Shown piece after piece: positions 6,762 to 13,626 of a stretch of DNA of 15,552 nucleotides. Positions within the stretch are counted from its first letter, which is position 1. Every line of letters starts with the position of its first letter. The translations under genes and the position numbers were made by a program. Below the pieces are notes generated by a model. It had not been told where the DNA came from. It was given only the letters and a program-made list of their open reading frames with translations, and did not search any database. This DNA comes from Deltaproteobacteria bacterium (GTDB lineage Bacteria; Desulfobacterota; Syntrophia; Syntrophales; UBA5619): NCBI GenBank assembly GCA_026388365.1, contig JAPLJW010000105.1, forward strand, positions 1 through 15,552. Reading direction: 5' to 3'.

Positions 6762-6866
6762 TTCCCCATCCCTTGACGGGAGGGAGTCAGGAGGCGGGCG
6801 AAGCAGCAACATGCAGATTTCATGGCAACCCCCCCACCCTAACCCTCCCCTTCCAGGGGAAGTGGA
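6762..6866. repeat. REP/MITE-like imperfect inverted repeat
   Basis: TTCCCCATCCCTTGACGGGA followed by GGGAGTCAGGAGGCGGG at the left, and the reverse complement of CCCCCCCACCCTAACCCTCC plus CCTTCCAGGGGAAG at the right, form matching arms about 30-35 bp long with a short central unpaired region (about 6800-6825). Both arms read outward-in as TTCCCC...GGGAGGG(a/t)(g/t)..AGG..G. No coding potential is seen. It is probably a non-autonomous palindromic element, possibly acting as an mRNA-end structure after the HAD gene. Confidence 0.5.
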
Positions 6867-6905
6867 CTTATAGGTACTATTATAAGGGCTCAACAAATAA
6901 AAAAC

Positions 6906-6933
6906 TTGAATAATATTTTCTTATGGATAAAAT
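6906..6933 (+). promoter_or_regulatory. Candidate sigma70-type promoter for the phosphatase-ATPase pair
   Basis: TTGAAT (6906-6911), 16-nt spacer, TAAAAT (6928-6933): 4/6 and 5/6 matches. It lies in a strongly AT-rich stretch (about 6870-6955) that contrasts with the GC-rich repeat just upstream. The start codon at 6964 is about 30 nt downstream. Confidence 0.42.
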
Positions 6934-6963
6934 AGAAAAAGTATTTATTCGCTGCGGGTTGTC

Positions 6964-7437
6964 ATGGTGAAAATTCTTTTTGTCTGCAACGCAAATGTTG
7001 TGCGCAGTTTCATGGCCGAGCGGGTGCTTGGGAGCCGGCTGAAGCGTACCGGCATTAATGGAGTGGAAGTCTCATCGGCCGGCCTCCTGGATATGCATGG
7101 AGCGCCTGCTGACATGATGGCGAGACAGATCCTGCGGGAAAACGGCATCGAGGATGAAGGGCACCATTCTCAGGTTGTTAATGAAGTTATGATCGGGGAA
7201 GCAGACCTGATCGTTACGATGGAGATGAAGCAATTGCAAAGAATTGGGGATCAATATCCCTTGGCCATGGACAAGTTAAGGGTATTGAAATCCTATTTGC
7301 CGGAGCCGGATTATGGTAAAATCGCAGGAGAGATATCGGGAGACATAAAGGATCCATATAGAAAATCCATTTTTTATTACCGCTCGTGCTTTGCGGAAAT
7401 CTCTCTGGCCATGGAGGAATTGATAAAATGTATTTAG
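6964..7437 (+). CDS. Low-molecular-weight protein tyrosine phosphatase-like protein
   Basis: 157 residues, the normal length for the LMW-PTP family, which dephosphorylates phosphotyrosine in proteins (or, in a sister branch, reduces arsenate). The N-terminal P-loop FVCNANVVRSFMAE keeps the CX5R core (Cys8, Arg14, Ser15) but reads CNANVVRS where the family usually has CxGNxCRS: the Gly is Ala and the second Cys is Val. The SSAG motif (37-40) and the C-terminal catalytic Asp in KDPY (Asp130) are present. Bacterial LMW-PTPs often sit in exopolysaccharide or envelope operons. Here the gene overlaps the next gene, an ExeA-like ATPase, by 10 nt, so the two are coupled. ATG 6964 has only a weak ribosome-binding signal. 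The arsenate branch is unlikely, as no ars genes are nearby. Confidence 0.85.
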   Translation: MVKILFVCNANVVRSFMAERVLGSRLKRTGINGVEVSSAGLLDMHGAPADMMARQILRENGIEDEGHHSQVVNEVMIGEADLIVTMEMKQLQRIGDQYPLAMDKLRVLKSYLPEPDYGKIAGEISGDIKDPYRKSIFYYRSCFAEISLAMEELIKCI

Positions 7438-8222
7438 AATACTGGGGTTTTCAAAAGTATCCGTTCGATAATGTGCCTGATCCGGAATTCATGTTTTATT
7501 CGCCCGAACATAAAGAAGCCCTGGCGAGACTGGTCTATGCCGTAAAGCGCAAAAAGGGGGCCGTTCTGCTGACCGGCGAAATCGGGTGCGGTAAAACGAT
7601 GTTAAGCCGGGTTTTCATCCAGCAATTGGCCGAATCCGAGTTCGACATCGGCCTGATTACGAACCCTGGCTTGGCGCCAATCGAGTTTCTGAAGGAAGCC
7701 CTCAGCCAGCTTGGTCTCAATTCCCAGTCAAATTCCAAGCATGAATTGTTGAACATTTTAAATATCGCCATGGTTGACGACATGAAAAAAGGGCGGTCAA
7801 CGCTGTTCATCATCGACGAAGCCCAGATGATATCTGGAGAAACATTTGAAGAGATTCGACTGCTCTTGAATTTTCAACTGAACGACCGTTTCCTTTTAAC
7901 CCTGGTCCTCATTGGGCAGCCTGAATTGCGGGATAAGATCCGGACATACAAACAGCTCGATCAGCGTATCGCCAACCGCTACCATTTAAATCCGCTTAAT
8001 GCCGACAATACGAGATCTTATATTGCCATCCGTCTGGAAAAGGCTGGGCAGGCGAATAACATGTTTACACCCGCCGCCATGGAAGAAATTTTTAACCATT
8101 CCGAGGGCGTGCCGCGTGTAATCAATAATATCTGCGATCTCGCCCTGCTCGTCGGATTCAGCTTGAAATTAAAAGAGATAGACATCGATACTATCAGAAA
8201 AGTGATCAAAGATTCATTATAG
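7428..8222 (+). CDS. ExeA/MshM-type AAA ATPase (short form, ATPase domain only)
   Basis: 264 residues. The N-terminus MYLEYWGFQKYPFDNVPDPEF is typical of the ExeA/GspA/MshM family (xPFxxxPDPxF). Walker A GEIGCGKT is at 50-57, Walker B LFIIDEAQ at 126-133, and the sensor-like LVLIGQPEL at 159-167 with the family's downstream QRIANRYHL. There is no transmembrane helix or periplasmic domain, so it is cytoplasmic, unlike the second copy at 13627. ATG 7428 is chosen because GGAGGA lies 10 nt upstream, inside the phosphatase gene, and the family start begins there. In type II secretion and MSHA systems such ATPases help secretin assembly; related forms also occur in exopolysaccharide/PEP-CTERM loci. 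Its role is inferred from the pilus operon downstream and the coupled phosphatase. Confidence 0.85.
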   Translation: MYLEYWGFQKYPFDNVPDPEFMFYSPEHKEALARLVYAVKRKKGAVLLTGEIGCGKTMLSRVFIQQLAESEFDIGLITNPGLAPIEFLKEALSQLGLNSQSNSKHELLNILNIAMVDDMKKGRSTLFIIDEAQMISGETFEEIRLLLNFQLNDRFLLTLVLIGQPELRDKIRTYKQLDQRIANRYHLNPLNADNTRSYIAIRLEKAGQANNMFTPAAMEEIFNHSEGVPRVINNICDLALLVGFSLKLKEIDIDTIRKVIKDSL

Positions 8223-8332
8223 CCATCATATCCAGCCCAATCTGCCGCTGCAAGGTTTTAAATTCGACGCATCAGACAGTACCGATCACAAGGGAAGCGT
8301 AACAGGAGACCTTTGAAAAACACCCCCTCTCT

Positions 8333-8447
8333 GTCATTCCGCCCGTATCAGGTGCGGGGTGAACTCCGGAGCGAATCCAGAAGATCTTGAAAAAACCAGA
8401 CATCCTGCGCCTGTCCCGGACTTTGATCCGGGATTCGCAGGAATGAC
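8333..8447. repeat. MITE-like element with GTCATTCC terminal inverted repeats
   Basis: GTCATTCC at 8333-8340 and GGAATGAC at 8440-8447 are exact inverted termini of a 115-bp element. Near its right end TCCCGGA-CTTTGA-TCCGGGA makes a strong internal hairpin, and GCGAATCCAG at the left matches CTGGATTCGC-type ends seen in such elements. This GTCATTCC...GGAATGAC architecture is common among dispersed palindromic repeats of Proteobacteria. No open reading frame of interest. Confidence 0.6.
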
Positions 8448-8592
8448 GATTTTCCGAATTTCAGCAGTCATTCAAAGTTCTCGTTATGCAACCCTCTTGA
8501 TACCATATGACGATTATTTCAAAGGAGCTTTTAACTTAAATAAAATAAAGGTTTGCCAAACTGTGAGCCTTGAGTAATCCCATTTTTTTATC

Positions 8593-8621
8593 TTGACAAC
8601 GGGGAGCACCTTAGGTACATA
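8593..8621 (+). promoter_or_regulatory. Candidate promoter for the pilus operon
   Basis: A perfect TTGACA at 8593-8598 is followed by 17 nt and TACATA (8616-8621), a poor -10 (3/6). The long leader of about 140 nt leaves room for regulation. An activator may be needed because of the weak -10. Confidence 0.35.
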
Positions 8622-8765
8622 TCCATCTATATGCCTATTTACAAGCGGACCAAAAGTGTTCGGAATGTGTAATATTCTCTAATAATTGGATATTTCAGGG
8701 CGTGCCCACATGAATGATGATGTTTCAACCGTACGTTAATCCTGAAGAATCGTTGGCAGCCTCGT

Positions 8766-10694
8766 ATGAATGAAATTACATCCACCGAAAAACTTCTTGA
8801 TCTTATTAGGAAAAGAAAGAGTGATCTCGATTTGTCCGTTTTGAAGGTTAAAACACCTCCTCTCCGGAAAAAGATTCAACTAACTTTCTCGAATAAGCAG
8901 TCCCTCAAAAATTTGATTAATGTCGGCATCGATATTGGTCATGAATCCCTGCGCCTGGTCAAAACGGAAAGAATCTCGGATAACAAATGGAGCTTGATCG
9001 ACTATCAGACCATTCCCTTTAACCAGCGGATACGAAAGGGGACCTCTGATTTCATCAATTTTCTGAGAGCGGAACTGAACCAGTTCTGCGGATCCTACAA
9101 AGAAATCAACATCTGGTCCATCATGTCCGCAGCCAATGTCAACGTGCGCCATATCCTGATACCAAAGGTTCCAAAAAAGCAGATTGAAAATGCCGTTTTC
9201 TGGACGATTAAAAAGGAAGTCTCTTTTAACGAAAAAGAAACTATCATGGATTATGAAGTCCTGGAAGAAATCGTCGATCAAGGCAACCCCAAATGGTTTA
9301 TCATGGCCTATACGGCGCCTATCCGGGAAATTGAGGAGATTAAAATCCTTTTTTCAAAGATCGGGTTTCCTCTGGCAGGCATCTCCATTGTCCCCTTCGC
9401 CGTCCAGAATATCTTCCGCACCGGCTGGATTCCGAAGTCCACCGGCACCGCCGCCTATCTGTTCATCGGCAACGATTTTTCGCGGATCGATATCTACACC
9501 AAAGGGAACCTCATCATGACCCGCGGGATCAAGGCCGGGATCAACAGCATGGTCGAATCCCTGCTGGAGGTCCTCCAGTCGCAGGATCATGAAAAATCCA
9601 CTTTACTGGAAGAAGAACATACCCCGGCCATCGACGTGGAACAGGCTCGAAAAGTCCTCTTCAGTCTCAGCCCCGACTCGGAAGCTTTGACGGCGGGAGA
9701 TGCCGGATATTCCCTGACGGAAGAGGAGAAATTCCGGATCATTTTGCCTGCCCTGGGGAGGCTGGTTCGGCAGGTCGAGAGCACATTTGAATATTATAAA
9801 AACAATATCGATCGGAATAGTGTAAGCAGGATTTACGTCACCAGCGCCATGAATATTTATCGTCCTCTCATCAGCTACGTCGGCGAACAACTGGGGATTG
9901 AAAGCGATATTCTGGATCCTTTAGATCCGGGGCTGCCCGACTTCGACAAGGCTGCCGGGAAAACTAATCTTTCAGAACGCATCGCAATGACGCCGGCCCT
10001 CGGGATGGCTCTTTCCGATAATTCCCACTCACCGAACCTCCTGTTTACTGCCCCGGAAAAACAACAGATCGCCAACATCAACAGGGTCAACCGGGGCATT
10101 TTTGCGGCGCTTTTAGTCGCCACGCTGATTTCCGCCGGCGTCTTCCTCTATGAACTTGGCATTATCACCAAGAAAAATGTTGACATCAGCCGCCTGCAAA
10201 AACAGATGACCCAGTATCAACCTTACGTGAATCCGAATGATCTCATACAGATGGCGGCAAAATCCAAACAGCAGAAATATTCTTCCCGGGCTTACAGTGA
10301 AAGATATCGCAGCATGGCCGTCATCGGTGAATTGTCCGCCTTGACCCCGGCCAATATCCGTCTGGTGAATCTGAAGGCCGATTTCGGAGCGGTGGTCACA
10401 GAAAAAGCCACTGAACCGCCGAAGACAACGCCCAAAGAAACCCCGCCGGAAGTGAAGAAGGATGCTGCCAAGGAGCCGCCAAAAGAACAGGCGCCGGCCG
10501 GGAAAATGGGCAATCTCGTTGTGGAGGGGATCATTGCCGGAAATCGCCTCTCCCTCGAATCGTCCTTGGCCGGTTATCTGATGAAACTGCAGGAATCGCC
10601 CATATTTCTTCAGGTCGCCGTACAAAAAAACATCGTTGAGCGTGTCAAAAAAAAAGATGTCCTACGCTTTACGATCAACATGAAGATCCTCTAA
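8766..10694 (+). CDS. PilM-PilN fusion (GspL/MshI-like) pilus assembly platform protein
   Basis: 642 residues. Residues about 50-420 are PilM-like, with an actin-like ATPase fold: phosphate-1 loop VGIDIGHESLRLVK (53-66), AYLFIGNDFSRIDIY (230-244) with the following RGI, and EQARKVLFS/VRQVESTFEYY helices. SPNLLFTAPEKQ (422-432) resembles the PilN N-terminal NLLP peptide that normally docks into PilM. A transmembrane helix (about 444-466) and a PilN-like periplasmic coil and ferredoxin-like domain (470-642) follow, interrupted by a Pro/Lys/Glu-rich linker (550-578). So cytoplasmic PilM and bitopic PilN are one chain, as in GspL. Together with the next genes it would form the inner-membrane alignment complex. 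About 50 N-terminal residues are extra and basic. No strong ribosome binding site is seen. Confidence 0.85.
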   Translation: MNEITSTEKLLDLIRKRKSDLDLSVLKVKTPPLRKKIQLTFSNKQSLKNLINVGIDIGHESLRLVKTERISDNKWSLIDYQTIPFNQRIRKGTSDFINFLRAELNQFCGSYKEINIWSIMSAANVNVRHILIPKVPKKQIENAVFWTIKKEVSFNEKETIMDYEVLEEIVDQGNPKWFIMAYTAPIREIEEIKILFSKIGFPLAGISIVPFAVQNIFRTGWIPKSTGTAAYLFIGNDFSRIDIYTKGNLIMTRGIKAGINSMVESLLEVLQSQDHEKSTLLEEEHTPAIDVEQARKVLFSLSPDSEALTAGDAGYSLTEEEKFRIILPALGRLVRQVESTFEYYKNNIDRNSVSRIYVTSAMNIYRPLISYVGEQLGIESDILDPLDPGLPDFDKAAGKTNLSERIAMTPALGMALSDNSHSPNLLFTAPEKQQIANINRVNRGIFAALLVATLISAGVFLYELGIITKKNVDISRLQKQMTQYQPYVNPNDLIQMAAKSKQQKYSSRAYSERYRSMAVIGELSALTPANIRLVNLKADFGAVVTEKATEPPKTTPKETPPEVKKDAAKEPPKEQAPAGKMGNLVVEGIIAGNRLSLESSLAGYLMKLQESPIFLQVAVQKNIVERVKKKDVLRFTINMKIL

Positions 10695-10697
10695 AAA

Positions 10698-11240
10698 ATG
10701 ATGATTACTCCAAAATTGTTTAAATTAATCCCGCGGCGGACCGTCATCATCCACCTCTCCTGGCTCGGCAGCCTGCTGCTCTTCATTCTCGTCATTATCG
10801 TCCCTGTGCAAAGAATCATGGCCGGTTTCGACGGACAAATCAAAGATATCCAGTACCAGGTTGATGAGCAGAAGAGCCTGCAGCCGATCTATCAGGCGCT
10901 GAAGACCAGGAGCCAGACAATCGCGCCGAGCATTTTACCCACGCCGGAAAGCGGCAAATTATCGCGGGATTTGGTCAGCGTGGTTCCGTCCACCATTGGA
11001 AGGATCGTCAAAAATGCGTCAATGGAAACGATCTCCATATTACCGGACGTGAATTCCCTGGCCAATCAATCCCGATTCCTGCTGATGCATATGGTCATCA
11101 GGGGGGATTTTATGAGTTTCCGGAAGTTTTTAATCGGAGTCGGAGAGTTGCCTTACCTGGAACGGTTTGAAGAGATCGAGATCCATCAAGAAACGGATTT
11201 CATGGAATTCCGGATGAAGATCTGGCTCGCGCTGAGTTAG
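10698..11240 (+). CDS. PilO/MshJ-like inner-membrane pilus assembly protein
   Basis: 180 residues: a short cytoplasmic N-terminus, one transmembrane helix (about 17-37, IIHLSWLGSLLLFILVIIVP), a coiled-coil-like stretch (about 44-72), then a small alpha/beta periplasmic domain ending in MHMVIRGDFMSFRKFLIGVGELPYLERFEEIEIH-like strands and helices (the longest motif spans 130-163). This topology and the GDFxxFxxFLxxLxxLPYLxR pattern are those of PilO/MshJ/GspM, which pair with PilN in the periplasm. It starts 3 nt after the PilM-PilN stop, so it is co-transcribed. The identification rests on topology, this motif and gene order rather than strong sequence identity. Confidence 0.78.
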   Translation: MMITPKLFKLIPRRTVIIHLSWLGSLLLFILVIIVPVQRIMAGFDGQIKDIQYQVDEQKSLQPIYQALKTRSQTIAPSILPTPESGKLSRDLVSVVPSTIGRIVKNASMETISILPDVNSLANQSRFLLMHMVIRGDFMSFRKFLIGVGELPYLERFEEIEIHQETDFMEFRMKIWLALS

Positions 11241-11258
11241 TAAATTGCAAATGAACTT

Positions 11259-11780
11259 ATGCGTAAACTGAATAAAAGACAAATCCTTATCTTCGTCGTC
11301 ATGCTTCTGGCGGTTCTCTATGGCGCATATGAATTCTTTTCCATCGGGCGTAAAAGCCAGGCCGTCGCCGATACAGCTAAGAAAGCTGCGGATTTGAATA
11401 CGTTCATTGGCGACATCACTTTAGCCCTGACAAAAGATACCCCCTTACCCGTGGATGCCTATATGATTAAAAGAGCGGAGGCGGAATGGCTTCGCGATCC
11501 CTTTTACGAACCTATAGATAAACGTGAAGAAGCCATAGAGAAGGCGGCCGCCCACGCCCAGCAGGTGGAGGCGGCGGAAACCGCTCTGAAAGGTCAGCTT
11601 AAATACACGGGTTATGTGGATATGGGCCATAAAAAAATTGCCATTGTCAATGGAAACGAATATGTAACCGGGGATGCACTGGATGTGGGGGGCTATGTCC
11701 TGAATGGCATTTACCCGACCAAGATCGTCATTTATAACAAGATGACCCGGCTAACAATTGACATTGCCTTACAGGAGTGA
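11259..11780 (+). CDS. PilP/MshK/GspC-like inner-membrane protein
   Basis: 173 residues. The N-terminal transmembrane helix (8-27) has no lipobox, unlike most PilP, so the topology is closer to GspC/MshK. A linker with RDPFYEP (79-85) and an Ala/Glu-rich helix (about 88-110) follows. The C-terminal domain 112-172 (LKYTGYVDMGHKKIAIVNG, VGGYVLNGIYPTKIVIYN) reads as the short beta-barrel HR-type domain that contacts the N0 domain of the secretin. It is followed directly by the secretin gene: its stop lies 5 nt before that gene's ATG, and its last codons provide the AGGAG for the secretin start. It likely links the inner-membrane platform to the outer-membrane channel. Confidence 0.75.
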   Translation: MRKLNKRQILIFVVMLLAVLYGAYEFFSIGRKSQAVADTAKKAADLNTFIGDITLALTKDTPLPVDAYMIKRAEAEWLRDPFYEPIDKREEAIEKAAAHAQQVEAAETALKGQLKYTGYVDMGHKKIAIVNGNEYVTGDALDVGGYVLNGIYPTKIVIYNKMTRLTIDIALQE

Positions 11781-11785
11781 CTTTT

Positions 11786-13603
11786 ATGGGAGGAAGGGCC
11801 TTGAATAACGGCAAAATTACGACAAGATGCTTGTGTCAGATCTGTCTTATGGCGGGAATGCTGATGATCGCCGGCTGCGGCGGCGACAAGGGCCTCAAAA
11901 AGGATCCCTTCCTCGAAAAATGGTCCACGATGGCCGAAACCAGCACAGGATCATCGCCGGTGATAAGAAGTCGGGGTGACATATATAATAAATATTGTAT
12001 TGGAATGGACACTGTTGAGAATGAGGTTGCAGAAGTTAAGAAAAACATAATCACAACCAAACGTCTTCTGCCGGATAATCGAATATTCTTAAAGATGAAT
12101 AAGGCCGATATCAAGGTCGTTCTGCGTGCCCTTGCACGTATAGTAGGTATCAATATCATCGTGGGCGGCAAAAACGAAGTAAAAGGGGAAGTTACGGTAG
12201 ATTTTCAGGATGTTCCCTGGGACCAGGCATTCACGAACCTGCTCCGCGCCTATAAGCTGGCATATTCTTGGAATGACGAAATTCTCATGATAAAAACCTT
12301 CGAAGATAGAAAAGATGACTTGGTGGAGAAAACCCAGGAAATAGAGTTCATGCAGATCGATCGCCTGGTCACCTGCGTCATCCCGATCTTTTACATTACG
12401 CTAAAACCTTCTGGTGTCACTGCCAAAAGAGATATCAGTGCTAAAACTGAATTACACAAAACGCCTACTGGAGACACTCCTCTACTGGCCCCACCTTCCG
12501 ACTACGCTTCAACTAGAACTGACACTGTAACTCAGAACTATTCGGAGTTCACAGAAATTCTGGCGTCGTTCCTGACAGGGAGAGGATCGGTTGGTGTGGA
12601 AACAATCACTAATTCTCTCATCCTTCAAGCCACCAAAGATGACCTAATGAGGATGCTCCCTATTATCGAAAAACTCGACAGGCCGACTCCTCAGATCCGG
12701 ATCAAGGCCAACATCGTCGAGACGACGAAAGAAACGGCACGGCAGTTGGGTATCCAGTGGGGAGGGGTCTATGGGCGGAGCATCGGGGGTAACAGCATGT
12801 ACGTGACGCCGGGCGGCTCCGGTGGCAGCACCGTTTCCCCAGGCAGTGCTATAGAGGGGAGTTATACGCCGGCCTACGGCAGCACGGGCGTCGGCGGCCA
12901 GGGCTTCGGAGTCAATTTCCCGGCCTCCGGTCTCTCCAATGCAGCTTCGGGCACACTTGGGCTAATTTTCGGGACCATCGGCGGCAACTTGCTGGAGCTC
13001 CAGCTCAGCGCCCTTCAGAAAGACAGTAAATTGAACATTCTGTCGAGCCCCTCGATCACAACGCTCGATAATCAGATGGCCTTCACGGAAAACGGTGAAA
13101 AAGTGCCCATCAATACGCAAACGGTTAGCCAAGGCCAGCTTACAAACACGGTGACATATGTTGATGCCGTGCTGCGTCTGGAGATCAAACCGCACGTCAT
13201 CGACGATAAAACCTTGTCCATGAAAATCGTCGTGAAGAAGGACGAAGTGGATCCCAGCCGGGCCATCCTCGGAAATCCATACATTCTTAAAAAGCAGACC
13301 GAGACGAACCTGAACGTCAGCAATGGCGAGACCATAGTCATTTCCGGACTGACGAAGCAGAGAACCACGGGCAGCGATGCGGGCCTCCCGGGCCTGAAAG
13401 ACATCCCCATTCTCGGCTGGCTCTTTAAGAGTGACGATAAACAGCAAAAAATGGAGGAGGTTCTCATCTTCATTACATCGACGATTCTGCCGCCGTATCA
13501 GGTCACGGCGGGCACCCCGCCGGCGGCGACAGAAAAGCCATTGGAAAAAGCGCCGCCGGATGTCCAAGCGGCGCCGGCGCTGGCAATCACGCCGACTCAA
13601 TAG
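11786..13603 (+). CDS. pilQ: Secretin, lipoprotein type (PilQ/MshL/GspD family)
   Basis: 605 residues. The start is ATG 11786: AGGAG (11773-11777) is 8 nt upstream; a GTG at 11777 would overlap that signal. A lipoprotein signal peptide ends in the lipobox MIAGC (lipidated Cys31). STN/N0-like region follows: LKMNKADIKVVLRALARIVG (about 102-121) and VTVDFQDVPWDQAFTNLLRA (136-155). The N1-type secretin_N region has a long polar loop (about 205-250). The C-terminal secretin barrel has LNILSSPSITTLDNQMA (416-432), VSNGETIVISGL (511-522) and the end signature GLPGLKDIPILGWLF (533-547), then a Pro/Ala-rich tail. It forms the outer-membrane multimer through which the pilus emerges; the ExeA-like ATPase next to it may help insert it. 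The symbol follows the pilM-N-O-P-Q order; mshL is an equally good name. Confidence 0.92.
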   Translation: MGGRALNNGKITTRCLCQICLMAGMLMIAGCGGDKGLKKDPFLEKWSTMAETSTGSSPVIRSRGDIYNKYCIGMDTVENEVAEVKKNIITTKRLLPDNRIFLKMNKADIKVVLRALARIVGINIIVGGKNEVKGEVTVDFQDVPWDQAFTNLLRAYKLAYSWNDEILMIKTFEDRKDDLVEKTQEIEFMQIDRLVTCVIPIFYITLKPSGVTAKRDISAKTELHKTPTGDTPLLAPPSDYASTRTDTVTQNYSEFTEILASFLTGRGSVGVETITNSLILQATKDDLMRMLPIIEKLDRPTPQIRIKANIVETTKETARQLGIQWGGVYGRSIGGNSMYVTPGGSGGSTVSPGSAIEGSYTPAYGSTGVGGQGFGVNFPASGLSNAASGTLGLIFGTIGGNLLELQLSALQKDSKLNILSSPSITTLDNQMAFTENGEKVPINTQTVSQGQLTNTVTYVDAVLRLEIKPHVIDDKTLSMKIVVKKDEVDPSRAILGNPYILKKQTETNLNVSNGETIVISGLTKQRTTGSDAGLPGLKDIPILGWLFKSDDKQQKMEEVLIFITSTILPPYQVTAGTPPAATEKPLEKAPPDVQAAPALAITPTQ

Positions 13604-13626
13604 GGATTTGAACGGATTGTTGATAT

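Larger units (their letters stand above)
8223..8765. other. 543-bp intergenic region upstream of the pilus operon
   Basis: No convincing gene. It contains a MITE-like inverted repeat (8333-8447) and a promoter candidate (8593-8621), listed separately. The sequence from about 8450 on is AT-rich. A tiny frame ATG AAT GAT GAT ... TAA (8710-8739, nine codons) precedes the operon, but nothing supports its translation. The region probably holds the regulatory signals for the pilus genes. Confidence 0.5.

Noticed and set aside
8359..8577. Small plus-strand frame of 72 codons in the intergenic region
   Set aside because: It lies mostly within the inverted repeat and has no ribosome binding site or recognisable protein features.
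8710..8739. Nine-codon frame before the pilus operon as a leader peptide
   Set aside because: No ribosome binding site, no run of regulatory codons and no terminator/antiterminator pair are visible.
8750..8775. Possible sigma54 promoter (TTGGCAG near 8753)
   Set aside because: The required TTGC element at the correct spacing is absent, and the site overlaps the start codon.
11777..11785. GTG 11777 as the secretin start
   Set aside because: It overlaps the AGGAG signal that is ideally spaced for ATG 11786.
13072..13600. Minus-strand open frames opposite the secretin barrel
   Set aside because: They are shadows of strongly conserved secretin coding sequence, without start signals of their own.
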